A stretch of 64,000 nucleotides of DNA from Neomegalonema sp. Its GTDB lineage: Bacteria > Pseudomonadota > Alphaproteobacteria > Rhodobacterales > Rhodobacteraceae. A program made the translations under genes and the position numbers. The stretch is from contig JALEGB010000137.1 of NCBI GenBank assembly GCA_022760355.1, forward strand, positions 17,190 to 81,189, written 5' to 3'. Positions 24,795-32,833 of this stretch are shown here, piece after piece. Positions within the stretch are counted from its first letter, which is position 1. Each line of letters begins with the position of its first letter. Below the pieces are notes generated by a model, which was not told the DNA's origin, made no database searches, and worked only from the letters and a program-made list of their open reading frames with translations.

Positions 24795-25579
24795 CGGGAG
24801 CGGTATTTGCGCCGCTGCGCGCCGAACTTTCGGCATGGCGGGCCGAGCGTTTGCAGCTGGATGTGTGGTTGCGGGATGATGATGCTGTCGCGCCAACACC
24901 TGCGTTGGAGCGTCTGTTGGCCATGTGCGATCGCCATCAGGCGCCGCTCGCATTGGCGGTGATTCCAGAGGGGGCGACGGAGGCGCTCGCGGCGCGTTTA
25001 TCCGCGGCGCCGGGCGTTGCGGCGCTGCCCCATGGCTGGGCGCATGCGAACCATGCGCGGCCGCCGGCAAAGAAGGCGGAGTTTGGCGCTGATCGGCCGG
25101 TCGAGCCGCGTCAGCGCGAAATTGCCGCCGGTTGGGCGCGCATACAGTCGTTGTTTGGCGCCGCCGCCTGCCCGATCTTCACGCCGCCCTGGAACCGGAT
25201 TGCGCCGGATACGCCGCAACTGCTCAGCGCGCTCGGGCTCAGCGGGCTGTCAACTTTTGGTCCGCGCGCCGCGGCGAAGCCTGCGCCGGGCGTTGAGCAG
25301 CTGAACACACACCATGATCCGATTGACTGGCGCGGCTCTCGCTCCGTCGTCGATGTTGACCGGCTCTCGCGCCAAATGGCGGAGCAACTGGCGGCGCGGC
25401 GCGAGGGGCGGGCGGACGCCGCGGAGCCTTACGGGTTGCTCACCCATCACCTCGTCCATGATGAGGCGATCTGGCGATATTGTGAGGATCTGCTCAGCTT
25501 CCTCCGAGGCGAGTTCGCCGATGTGGTCGCCTATATCGATATCCGATCGCATTTGGGGCGGGTTGTTAGGACAACGTGA
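24791..25579 (+). CDS. Polysaccharide deacetylase-like protein
   Basis: 262 residues. WLRDDDAV (RDDD at 28-31), HGWAHANH (81-88) and FTPPWNR (130-136) correspond to the metal-binding and catalytic motifs of carbohydrate esterase family 4 folds, in a divergent form. No signal peptide, so it would act in the cytoplasm on a lipid-linked or nucleotide-linked N-acetyl sugar. It is the last gene of the overlapping glycan operon and fits with an N-acetylhexosamine-containing glycan. Confidence 0.8.
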   Translation: MTGAVFAPLRAELSAWRAERLQLDVWLRDDDAVAPTPALERLLAMCDRHQAPLALAVIPEGATEALAARLSAAPGVAALPHGWAHANHARPPAKKAEFGADRPVEPRQREIAAGWARIQSLFGAAACPIFTPPWNRIAPDTPQLLSALGLSGLSTFGPRAAAKPAPGVEQLNTHHDPIDWRGSRSVVDVDRLSRQMAEQLAARREGRADAAEPYGLLTHHLVHDEAIWRYCEDLLSFLRGEFADVVAYIDIRSHLGRVVRTT

Positions 25580-25632
25580 ACCTTTTCCAGTCAATTTCTC
25601 AATTCCAGCTCCTTGGAATGAGATTGAGAGCC

Positions 25633-26028
25633 ATGACGCAAGCAGAATGCGAGCGCGGAGGGCGCGACCGGCGGGTCGAGGCGCGATGCGACGCAGGAGA
25701 GGCGTCCCCGCGTCTCGACCGAGAGGCGCTCGCCGCCAATACCGGGCCCGATCGGGGGCTCCATAACGAGTTGTTCGATCTGTATTTCGATCAGGCGCCG
25801 GTCTATCTCGATCATATGCGCAACGCCATTTCGGGCGAATGCCGTGATGAATGGCGGATTGGATGCCATGGCGTGAAGGGCATGGCTTGGACGCTTGGCC
25901 TTACAGTTCTGGGCGACACGGCGCATCGGGTGCAGCAGCAAGGGCCGGCCAAGCGGCGTTTGGCGCAAGTTGAAAAGCTGCTGCAGGAATCGAAAGCCGC
26001 CGTAAAGGCTTATTTCTCCGAAGTCTGA
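25633..26028 (+). CDS. Orphan HPt-domain phosphotransfer protein
   Basis: 131 residues from ATG 25633; other starts are GTG 25576, which would overlap the deacetylase stop, and ATG 25618. The helical HPt domain carries CHGVKGMAWTLG with His79 as the phospho-accepting residue and Lys82-Gly83 after it. The first 40 residues look disordered. No hybrid kinase is in the window. Its 3' end overlaps the convergent histidine kinase gene by 19 nt. Confidence 0.8.
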   Translation: MTQAECERGGRDRRVEARCDAGEASPRLDREALAANTGPDRGLHNELFDLYFDQAPVYLDHMRNAISGECRDEWRIGCHGVKGMAWTLGLTVLGDTAHRVQQQGPAKRRLAQVEKLLQESKAAVKAYFSEV

Positions 26029-27470
26029 TCCGTTTGCATCGGCAGCATCAAAGCCGCGCAGAGGCCGCCTTGAGGTCGGTTGGATACTTCCAGCCGCCCC
26101 TCATGCGCCTCCATAATCGCGTGAGCGATCGCGAGGCCTAGTCCGGTCCCGCCGGTTCCGCGGTTGCGCGAATTTTCAAGCCGTACAAACGGATTCAGCA
26201 CTTTTTCCAGAGCCTCCTCCGGCAGTCCGGGGCCCCGATCCAAAATCTCGATCCTCGCGAAACCGTCTGGTGTTCGGGTCATCCGAGCTTCGACATCGCC
26301 GGCATAGGCGAGCGCGTTGTCGATCAGGTTGCGGATTGCGCGGCGCAGCGCTGCTCGGCGGCAGGGGGCGACGATTCGCGGGCCGTCAATATAACGAGCC
26401 GCGGCGCCTTGATCGACATAGTCGTCGATCAGGCTTTCGAGCAGGGCGCCCAGATCCACAGGCGCAAGCGGCTCGGTAGCGCTCGTGTCCTTGGTCCAGG
26501 CGAGAATTTCTTCGGTCAGCCCCTGGATTTCATTCAGCGACAGCTTCATTTTTTCGCGCAGCTCCGGATTTTCAACATTCTCGATCCGAAGTCGCAGCGC
26601 GGTCAGCGGTGTGCGAAGATCATGCCCGACGGAGCGGAGCATAAAACTTTGCGTTTCCAGCAGGGACGTGATGCGACGGCGCATTGCGTTAAATGCGCGG
26701 GCGGCGTCGCGGGATTCGATTGGGCCTGTTTCTCTGACCGGTTGCGCGGTCGCATCCCCTTGGCCAAACGCGGCGGCGGCTCTAGCCAAATCGCGGAGCG
26801 GTTGGGCGATCCGCCGCGCGAAAATCGCCATCGCGCCAATGACAAGCACCAGCATAGCGAGCGTCGCCAGCCCGATCCGCAGCGGCATCCAGTTCGCCGG
26901 CGGGCGCATCGAGGCGCTGTTCAGCCACAAGCGCGGCGTGATGGGGTAGGAGAGAAGGATCTCCTCAACATGTGGCGGCGGCGGCGGGCCCGGCCGCAGC
27001 CGCGGCGCCGCTTTGATTTCGCCTTGGCGGGAGATGACAAAGTGAGGCTCGCCGTCGCCCAGAGGCGGCCGTCCGACGCGGCCCCGGCGCGCCACGGCCA
27101 GGCTTGGGTCAAACCCGACCACGGCAAGACGCTCTCGCAAAGCCGCCGTCAGGCGCGGGGCGGCGGCGGCGTCCGTTCGCGCGGCGGCCAAGCTGCGCTT
27201 GCTCAGGAAATACACGCCCTTGGCGCGAGGATGCGGGCGCAAAGCCAGCGGCAGTTTGGCGATCTTGCTCGGGTCCCGGACGAGCATACGGGCGCGCTCA
27301 GCCGCTGCTGCGAAACGATCTACGACCCGTTCCTCAAAACCCGCGCGCGCCGCCAATCGGCGTTGGTCGACGAGAAGGGCGATGTTGAAGATCTGGGCAA
27401 TCAATAACGCGCCCGCGGCGAGGAGCATGATCCTGCCCGTAAGCGTCCGCGCAAGCTTGGGCGGCGTCAT
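26010..27470 (-). CDS. Sensor histidine kinase
   Basis: 486 residues from ATG 27470, which overlaps the response-regulator stop (ATGA). Two membrane helices (about 12-34 and 197-217) bracket a periplasmic sensor region with a proline-rich patch (160-166). HAMP follows (about 218-270), then the H-box GHDLRTPLTALRLRIEN with His283, an N-box (LIDNALAYAGD), G1 (LDRGPGLPEE) and G2 (GGTGLGLAIAHAI). EnvZ-like architecture. Signal not known. Confidence 0.92.
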   Translation of the reverse strand: MTPPKLARTLTGRIMLLAAGALLIAQIFNIALLVDQRRLAARAGFEERVVDRFAAAAERARMLVRDPSKIAKLPLALRPHPRAKGVYFLSKRSLAAARTDAAAAPRLTAALRERLAVVGFDPSLAVARRGRVGRPPLGDGEPHFVISRQGEIKAAPRLRPGPPPPPHVEEILLSYPITPRLWLNSASMRPPANWMPLRIGLATLAMLVLVIGAMAIFARRIAQPLRDLARAAAAFGQGDATAQPVRETGPIESRDAARAFNAMRRRITSLLETQSFMLRSVGHDLRTPLTALRLRIENVENPELREKMKLSLNEIQGLTEEILAWTKDTSATEPLAPVDLGALLESLIDDYVDQGAAARYIDGPRIVAPCRRAALRRAIRNLIDNALAYAGDVEARMTRTPDGFARIEILDRGPGLPEEALEKVLNPFVRLENSRNRGTGGTGLGLAIAHAIMEAHEGRLEVSNRPQGGLCAALMLPMQTDQTSEK

Positions 27471-28204
27471 TCGCTTGTTCCGCTCGCGGGGGGCGCCGCG
27501 CTTGTGTCGGGGGCGAAGCGATAGCCGCCGCCCCAAACGGTTTTGATGTGGCGCGGGTTGCTGGGATCCGCCTCAATTTTTCGGCGGAGTCGGCTGATCA
27601 TATTGTCAATGCTGCGCTCAAAGGGCAGCGCCTCGCGCCCGCGGGTTTTCGCCATCAGCGCGTCTCGGCTCAGCGTTTCAAGCGGATGGTCCAGCAGCAC
27701 GCGGAGGAGGCTGAGTTCGCCGCTGCTCAGCGGTACGACGAGCCCATCATCGCGGTGGAGCTCGCTCTGCGCTGGGTCCAGCCGCCATCGCCCGAACCTG
27801 AGCGCGCTAACCCGTTTGCCGGCGCCGTTGCTGCGGCTGCGCCTGAGCACGGCTTTAATGCGGGCGACCAGCTCGCGCACATTAAACGGCTTCGGCACAT
27901 AATCATCCGCCCCGATCTCAAGGCCGACGATTTTGTCCGTCTCATCGCCCAAGGCGGTCACGAGGATCACCGGCAGATCCAACGTCTCGCGGAGCCAGCG
28001 GCAGAGGCTGAGGCCATCCTCCCCCGGCATCATTACATCCAGAATGACAAGGTCGGGCTGGTTTTCGGCCAGATACGCCCGCGCGGCGGCCGCACTGTCC
28101 AGGGCGACAACGCTAAAGCCCACTTTGTCCAGACTTTCGGCTAGCGCTTCGCGGATCTGCGCGTCGTCGTCCACAATGAGAACTTTGTCAGGGGCGTCGT
28201 TCAT
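27467..28204 (-). CDS. OmpR-family response regulator
   Basis: 245 residues. Receiver domain with acidic pocket VDDD (11-14), phospho-acceptor Asp56 in VILDVMMPG and Lys105 in VPKPF; winged-helix DNA-binding domain from about 135 (LSSGELSLLRVLLDHP; ERSIDNMISRLRRKIE; VWGGGYRF). Cognate partner of the downstream kinase by overlap. Confidence 0.94.
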   Translation of the reverse strand: MNDAPDKVLIVDDDAQIREALAESLDKVGFSVVALDSAAAARAYLAENQPDLVILDVMMPGEDGLSLCRWLRETLDLPVILVTALGDETDKIVGLEIGADDYVPKPFNVRELVARIKAVLRRSRSNGAGKRVSALRFGRWRLDPAQSELHRDDGLVVPLSSGELSLLRVLLDHPLETLSRDALMAKTRGREALPFERSIDNMISRLRRKIEADPSNPRHIKTVWGGGYRFAPDTSAAPPASGTSE

Positions 28205-28758
28205 CTGGTTCCGGTGGGCTGACGAAGAGGCGTCTTCTTATTTTGCCGAAAATGCCGGCCTGGGCGGAGCGCCAACTTGTCGCAAATTGTCGTCGGCGCG
28301 GCGCCAAGCGTGACAAGACGAGAGTAGCGTTCTGATGCTCGTTTGGCGAGTATGAGGGCGCGGTCAGGTTGGGGCGTCGGCGCAGGCTTCGCTTCATTAC
28401 GACAGGAGACGGCTTCGCCTCAGCGCTACAGGAGACGCAGTTTGCTCCTGCGGCGAGGCTTTCGGGCCGCCGCCCGGCGTCGGACATGTTTCCGCGCCGA
28501 GGCGATCGAACGTTAAACGCGTAAAACGGGGGTTTTGAGCGCGCATACATCATCTGATTAGCTGGCCGCGCCATCTTGTGCGCTTGGCGCGCCGGTTTCT
28601 GACTTCGTCAATCGCCGCTCGCCTCGCGGCGCCGTTGACGAAAACCGCCGGGCGCCTCTGCCACTCTCCTCAATCGTTCGCCCGGCTGCGCCGCGCCCGA
28701 TCAACCCCGGATCGTGCGCGGCGTATTTATTTTGAGCAGGCGCCACCGGGCGAGCGCG
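28205..28758. other. Gene-free interval between response regulator and SDR gene
   Basis: 554 bp. It holds the upstream region of the regulator-kinase operon and a large hairpin at 28604-28642. GACATGTTTCCG near 28482 recurs at about 29940. I see no convincing gene. Confidence 0.5.
28604..28642 (-). terminator. Large hairpin downstream of SDR gene
   Basis: TTCGTCAA (28604-28611) and CGCCGC (28613-28618) pair with GCGGCG (28626-28631) and TTGACGAA (28635-28642); flanking GGTTT/AAACC can extend it. About 117 bp after the SDR stop. No clear U-run. Confidence 0.4.
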
Positions 28759-29511
28759 CTATTTCCGCAGCGCAGGCAGGCCAACGCCGGTGCTGTCAAA
28801 GCCGCCATCGGATGCGATGACCTGTCCGGTGACGTAGCTGGCCGCGTCGGAGCAAAGGAATGTGATGACCGCGCCGATCTCATCCTCCGATCCATACCGG
28901 TTGAGCGGCACTGCATCATGATATGCGTCGATGATCTCTTGGCTGTGGACGGCCATCGCGAGTTTGGTGCGGACAGGACCCGGCGCGACGCAATTGGCGC
29001 GCACGCCATACTCGCCCAGCTCAGCGGCTTGCTGCTTGGTCAAATGGATCACGCCAGCTTTTGACGTCCCGTAGGCGACGCGGAGGGTCGATGCCCGAAG
29101 CCCCGAGATGCTGGCGATGTTCACGATACACCCGCGCACGCGCTTTAGCGCCGGCGTCGCGGCTTGCGACAACAGAAACACGCCGTCGAGATTGGTCGCC
29201 ATCACCCGTCGCCACAATGCGAAATCAGCCTCCTCAATCGGGCCAAATTCGGCGACCCCAGCGTTGTTCACAAGCGCGTCTATGCGCCCGAAAGCGGCTT
29301 CGGCTTCGGCGACAATCTTTTCCACCTGGTCGGGGATCGAAACATCGTAGCCCAGCGGCAGGACGTTCGTCAGATCTGCGGCGGCGGCCGTCAGCTCTTC
29401 GACATCCCGGTCCACCATCACGACCTTGCGCCCCTCGGCGAGAAAAAGCTTTGTTGTCGCAAGCCCGATCCCGCGGGCTGCGCCAGTGACGATTGCTGTT
29501 TTGGACGACAT
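28759..29511 (-). CDS. Short-chain dehydrogenase/reductase (SDR)
   Basis: 250 residues of a classical SDR. TGAARGIG (9-16) binds NAD(P), NNAG at 82-85, catalytic Ser near 134-136, Tyr147 and Lys151 (YGTSK). Asp34 after strand 2 (VMVDRD) suggests NAD(H) preference. Ends with the GGFDSTG region typical of the FabG/sugar-alcohol groups. No operon partner; substrate unknown. Confidence 0.92.
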   Translation of the reverse strand: MSSKTAIVTGAARGIGLATTKLFLAEGRKVVMVDRDVEELTAAAADLTNVLPLGYDVSIPDQVEKIVAEAEAAFGRIDALVNNAGVAEFGPIEEADFALWRRVMATNLDGVFLLSQAATPALKRVRGCIVNIASISGLRASTLRVAYGTSKAGVIHLTKQQAAELGEYGVRANCVAPGPVRTKLAMAVHSQEIIDAYHDAVPLNRYGSEDEIGAVITFLCSDAASYVTGQVIASDGGFDSTGVGLPALRK

Positions 29512-30058
29512 CTTTCCTCCTGTCCCCGCCGGGCTGTTCTATGGCGCTTGTCGGCGGTGGCGGCGGAGGTTAGAGCATTTTCGAAACAATTGCGGTCATG
29601 AAAACGCTCTATTTTTTTGAGGGGTCGCGATTTCCGAGTGATCGAATGCGCGCATTTGATTTGAAATCACTCCAGGGTGCGATGCGAGGGATCATATTGA
29701 AGGCGGCCGCCAGCTGACGCGCTGAGATGTTGAGGGAGCTCCGCGCGTCCTGTCACAAGCGCCGGCGCGCGCCTATCGAGAAAGTTCGAACTCAAGCGCC
29801 CAGCAAACGCGACCGAGCGCCGGCCGCTCAGGCCGCCCTTTGCGCAGCATTGCCGCAGATCCACAGAAACCACGGCGAAAAGCTCCCGCTATTCGCGATG
29901 CGAAGAGCTCGATGCGCCGCGAAGGTTCGACGTCGGCTTCTGACATGTTTCCGGCTATGATCTTTTTAGCGGAGAGATTCGGGAGTGGGCCATGAGCGGA
30001 CTTCGGTCCGAAGCAGCATGACATCTGCGCTGCAGACAAAAACAGTATATAGCCAACG
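29512..30058. other. Gene-free interval with dispersed palindromic repeat
   Basis: 547 bp between the SDR start and the MerR stop. It contains one copy of a repeat also found at the window end (29572-29672) and then about 385 bp in which I see no gene. A short hairpin GGACTTCGGTCC lies near 30000. Confidence 0.5.
29572..29672 (+). repeat. Dispersed palindromic repeat, copy 1
   Basis: Two hairpins in a row: TAGAGCATTTTC pairs with GAAAACGCTCTA, then a second arm around an imperfect palindrome near 29641-29662. Positions 29580-29672 match the reverse complement of 63908-64000 with about 6 mismatches in 93 bp and no gaps. Confidence 0.8.
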
Positions 30059-30460
30059 TCAGCTTTCCGACGAGCGGGCTCTTAAAGTGTCCAGTATCGG
30101 GCAATCGCTTTGCCCATTTGCGCAGTTCGCGACCAGCTCGGCTAAGGCCTTCTCAAGCTGCCGAAGCTCCAGCAATTTCGCCCGCACATCCGAGAGGTGC
30201 TTGCGCCCAAGCTGCTCGACCGTCTCACACGCGTCCGACGGCGCATCGGCCAAATTGCGAAGCGCAACGGCATCGTGGATTGAGAACCCAAGATCACGAC
30301 AGCGTTTGATGAAACGAAGCTCGGAAATCTCAGCGTCTGAGTACGCCCTTCTCCCCGACGCCGTCCGGCCCGCCTTCGAAATGATCCCCTCACGTTCGTA
30401 GTAGCGGATCGTCTCAATTGAAACGCGGCTTAACCGTGACGCTTCTCCAATCGCGACCAT
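30059..30460 (-). CDS. MerR-family metal-responsive regulator 1
   Basis: 133 residues. N-terminal winged helix (IGEASRLSRVSIETIRYYEREG), dimer helix, and metal-site cysteines Cys78, Cys113 and Cys120. Cys at 78 is the mark of regulators for divalent metals (Zn, Pb, Cd, Hg), as against the Ser of copper sensors; the Cys113-Cys120 gap is shorter than in MerR or PbrR. Divergent from a MerT-like gene across a MerR-type promoter, so that gene is its target. Confidence 0.88.
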   Translation of the reverse strand: MVAIGEASRLSRVSIETIRYYEREGIISKAGRTASGRRAYSDAEISELRFIKRCRDLGFSIHDAVALRNLADAPSDACETVEQLGRKHLSDVRAKLLELRQLEKALAELVANCANGQSDCPILDTLRARSSES

Positions 30461-30475
30461 GTGATCAGTCTCCGC

Positions 30476-30506
30476 TTGCTCCTGTAGTGACTACAGGATG
30501 CACAAG
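30476..30506 (+). promoter_or_regulatory. MerR-type promoter/operator of merT-merF
   Basis: TTGCTC (30476-30481), a 19-bp spacer and CACAAG (30501-30506). The perfect dyad CCTGTAGT-G-ACTACAGG (30481-30497) lies at the over-long spacer, as in MerR-activated promoters, and its TAGTGACTA core recalls CadR/PbrR operators. Confidence 0.65.
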
Positions 30507-30513
30507 GTCACCC

Positions 30514-30897
30514 ATGATGTCGAATACTGAAACACTCCAAGACGGCGGCAAGGGGCCGAACCGTCTTCTTGTTGGCGGTGTCGGTTTGCTCGCACTGCTG
30601 AGTGCGTCCTGCTGTGTCCTGCCGATTGGCTTGTCGATCCTGGGTTTAGGCGGAGCGTGGCTGACGATGCTCGGCCCCCTTGTCGCCTATCGCATTGAGA
30701 TACTGGTGATCGTGGGGCTTGTGCTGGCGTGGGGCTGGTTGCGGCTGTGGAGCCGGTGGGCCTGCTCGAGTCGCAAACGCTCCACTCTTGCCCTTCTGGC
30801 TTTCACGACTGTTGCCTTCGCACTCGCCGCGAGTTCGCCGCTCTGGGAAGAAGATGCAGCTCGGACGATGTTTGCTCTCTGGAGACAATCACGGTGA
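30514..30897 (+). CDS. merT: MerT-like mercuric (metal) transport protein
   Basis: 127 residues with three predicted membrane helices. ASCCVLPIGLSILGLGGAW carries the vicinal Cys33-Cys34 pair of helix 1 that binds Hg(II) in MerT. MerT moves mercuric ion from the periplasm to the cytoplasm, usually with MerP, which is not in the window. The start ATGATG follows the MerR-type promoter directly, giving a very short leader. Confidence 0.82.
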   Translation: MMSNTETLQDGGKGPNRLLVGGVGLLALLSASCCVLPIGLSILGLGGAWLTMLGPLVAYRIEILVIVGLVLAWGWLRLWSRWACSSRKRSTLALLAFTTVAFALAASSPLWEEDAARTMFALWRQSR

Positions 30898-31103
30898 GGG
30901 ACTGGTTGCTGCCACTTGGTCTCGGCGGTGTCGGCTTGGCGGCTTTGTGTTGCTTCACGCCGCTGCTGCCGTGGCTGTTTTCACTTCTTGGGATCAGCGG
31001 CGCTCTTGGCTACGTCTATAGAGACGATGTGCTGCTGCCGATCCTGGCTGGATTTCTCCTACTCACGGGATACGCGCTGTGGCGACGCAAACGGACGAAG
31101 TGA
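30894..31103 (+). CDS. merF: MerF-like small mercury transport protein
   Basis: 69 residues from GTG 30894, which overlaps the merT stop (GTGA). Two membrane helices; LCCFTPLLPWLFSLLGISG holds the Cys19-Cys20 pair of MerF. The second, C-terminal Cys pair of MerF is missing because the protein ends RRKRTK. Short enough that it was hidden inside a longer frame. Confidence 0.78.
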   Translation: MRDWLLPLGLGGVGLAALCCFTPLLPWLFSLLGISGALGYVYRDDVLLPILAGFLLLTGYALWRRKRTK

Positions 31104-31303
31104 ATCTTCAATCAACCATCACATGCCCTGAGTGCGGGCACGCATCGGAGGAAACGATGCCGACGGATGCTTGTCAGTGGTTCTATGAATGCATGTCTTG
31201 CAAGACGGTGCTGAAGCCGCTGCCCGGTGACTGCTGCGTTTACTGCTCTTACGGCACGGTCTCATGTCCTCCAATCCAAGAGAGAGGCCCGTGCTGCGGA
31301 TAA
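31100..31303 (+). CDS. Small cysteine-rich GDCC(x)2C protein of mercury loci
   Basis: 67 residues from GTG 31100, overlapping the merF stop. Two zinc-ribbon-like CxxC motifs (CPECGH, CMSC), then GDCCVYCSYGTVSCPP, a signature of a small conserved protein often found next to mer transport genes. Ten cysteines in 67 residues suggest metal binding, perhaps cytoplasmic Hg(II) capture. Last gene of the merT operon. Confidence 0.78.
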   Translation: MNLQSTITCPECGHASEETMPTDACQWFYECMSCKTVLKPLPGDCCVYCSYGTVSCPPIQERGPCCG

Positions 31304-31720
31304 TCAGTGCTCGTGTTCGCAATGCTCGTGGTCAGCGAGCGACGCTAGAACATAGCAATCTTCGGATAGGCCGCGCCCGTCACACCCCTTGGCCATGCGA
31401 GCCAACTCTTTTTCGAGCGCCTTCAGCTTTTTAACTTTCGCGCGAACATCTGCGAGCTGCGCAACCGCAATTTCGGTGGCGGCTTCGCATGACCAATCCG
31501 GGTGTTCTTGTAACTCTATCAGCGAGGAGATTGCCTCTATCGAGAAGCCGAGTTCACGGGCATGCCGGATGAAACTCAACCGTTCCAGTCCGGCGGCATC
31601 GTAGCGTCTTTGGTTGCCTTCCGTGCGTTCAGGCGCGGCCAACAATCCCATTTCTTCGTAGTAGCGGATTGTTGGTACCTTGACCTTTGTGCGCTTTGAA
31701 AGCTCGCCGATAGAAAACAT
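31304..31720 (-). CDS. MerR-family metal-responsive regulator 2 (PbrR/CadR/ZntR-like)
   Basis: 138 residues from ATG 31720. Winged helix at the N-terminus (MFSIGELSKRTKVKVPTIRY), Cys78, Cys113 and Cys122 with the Cys-x8-Cys spacing of PbrR and MerR, and a His/Glu/Cys-rich tail HEHCEHEH as in CadR. Probably senses Pb, Cd or Zn. Divergent from the CDF transporter gene across a dyad promoter. The longer frame upstream is an artefact that covers the promoter. Confidence 0.9.
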   Translation of the reverse strand: MFSIGELSKRTKVKVPTIRYYEEMGLLAAPERTEGNQRRYDAAGLERLSFIRHARELGFSIEAISSLIELQEHPDWSCEAATEIAVAQLADVRAKVKKLKALEKELARMAKGCDGRGLSEDCYVLASLADHEHCEHEH

Positions 31721-31731
31721 GAAGAAACCCC

Positions 31732-31762
31732 TTGAACCTCTAGTCACTAGAGACATTACACT
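31732..31762 (+). promoter_or_regulatory. MerR-type promoter/operator of the CDF gene
   Basis: TTGAAC (31732-31737), an exact 19-bp spacer, TACACT (31757-31762). The spacer holds the perfect dyad CTCTAGT-C-ACTAGAG (31738-31752), close to known PbrR/CadR operators. Strong architecture for a metal-activated promoter. Confidence 0.75.
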
Positions 31763-31793
31763 GTCATCAACGTAAGGTGAAAGGGGTTTTCTC

Positions 31794-32429
31794 ATGGCAG
31801 GTTGCTGCGGAAATGACGCCAAGTTCGACGGCGTGTCAGATGAATACAAGCGGCGGCTCTGGATCGTTATCGCGCTAAACGCCACCATGTTCGTGGTCGA
31901 GATGACGGCGGGCCAGGTCGCGCAGTCGCAGGCGCTCAAGGCTGATGCTTTGGACTTTCTGGGCGACGCGCTGACCTATGGGATTTCGCTCGCCGTCATC
32001 GGTGCATCGATCCGAGCGCGCACAAATGCTGCTCTCGCCAAAGGCATCAGCCTGCTTCTGATGGGGCTGTGGGTCTTCGGCTCGACGACCTATCGGGTAT
32101 TGTATGTCGGTGTGCCTGAGGCTGAAATCATGGGCCTCGTGGGCGCTCTGGCGTTGGCGACTAACGTTGCAAGCGTTCTGCTGCTTGTCAGCTATAAGGA
32201 CGGCGACGCCAATGTGCGCTCTGTCTGGCTCTGTTCGCGGAACGACGCTATCGGCAACGTCGCGGTAATGTTCGCGGCTCTCGGGGTCTGGGGCACGGCA
32301 ACCGGATGGCCGGACCTTATCGTAGCCGCGATCATGGCAAGCTTGTTTCTTTCATCATCGCTCCAGATCATTCGCCAAGCGCTTGAAGAACGGCGCATCG
32401 AAGCCGTTCACGAACATGGAGCGGCGTGA
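31794..32429 (+). CDS. Short cation diffusion facilitator (CDF) transporter
   Basis: 211 residues with about six membrane helices and no cytoplasmic C-terminal domain, shorter than typical CDFs of about 300. The N-terminus MAGCCGND holds a Cys pair. The helix 2 and helix 5 metal sites read D54-x3-D58 and N150-D151-x3-N155 in place of the usual HxxxD pairs, so the ion may differ from Zn. Exports a metal ion under control of the divergent MerR protein. Confidence 0.85.
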   Translation: MAGCCGNDAKFDGVSDEYKRRLWIVIALNATMFVVEMTAGQVAQSQALKADALDFLGDALTYGISLAVIGASIRARTNAALAKGISLLLMGLWVFGSTTYRVLYVGVPEAEIMGLVGALALATNVASVLLLVSYKDGDANVRSVWLCSRNDAIGNVAVMFAALGVWGTATGWPDLIVAAIMASLFLSSSLQIIRQALEERRIEAVHEHGAA

Positions 32430-32685
32430 GCAGAGCGGGAGTTCGCTGCGATGTAGCAATCTGGTAGGCTTGGGCTTCTAGCTGATGTTCGCACGCGCAA
32501 CGCGAACTTCGCGTTTGGGTCACCAACGGCTGTTCGCCGCCAAATCGACTGTGTCGGCTCCCAGGCCATGAGCAGAACCAAACGCTGCGTGAGCTGGCGG
32601 GCAAGCTCAAATGCCGGCTATCGTGATCGTGCTCTGTCCGGATACGCTCGGCATGGCGGTGGCGTATCGGCGGCGGGCGTTTAGA

Positions 32686-32729
32686 GCGATTTGAAGTTGG
32701 ATGGACCCATCTAACGGCTCGCAAATCGC
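32686..32729. repeat. Structured inverted repeat
   Basis: GCGATTTG (32686-32693) pairs with CAAATCGC (32722-32729), with GATGG-AC-CCATC nested inside. Preceded by TTTAGAGC, which links it loosely to the TAGAGC-bounded elements at 15343 and 29572. Confidence 0.5.
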
Positions 32730-32833
32730 ACCCTAGCCGCATTCAACACAATTATTGTGGGGGGAATAGGCCGGCGGCGCGTACGCCCCGGCGCTGGCGG
32801 CGCACGGCTCTCGCGCTGTTGAAACGCAAAATG

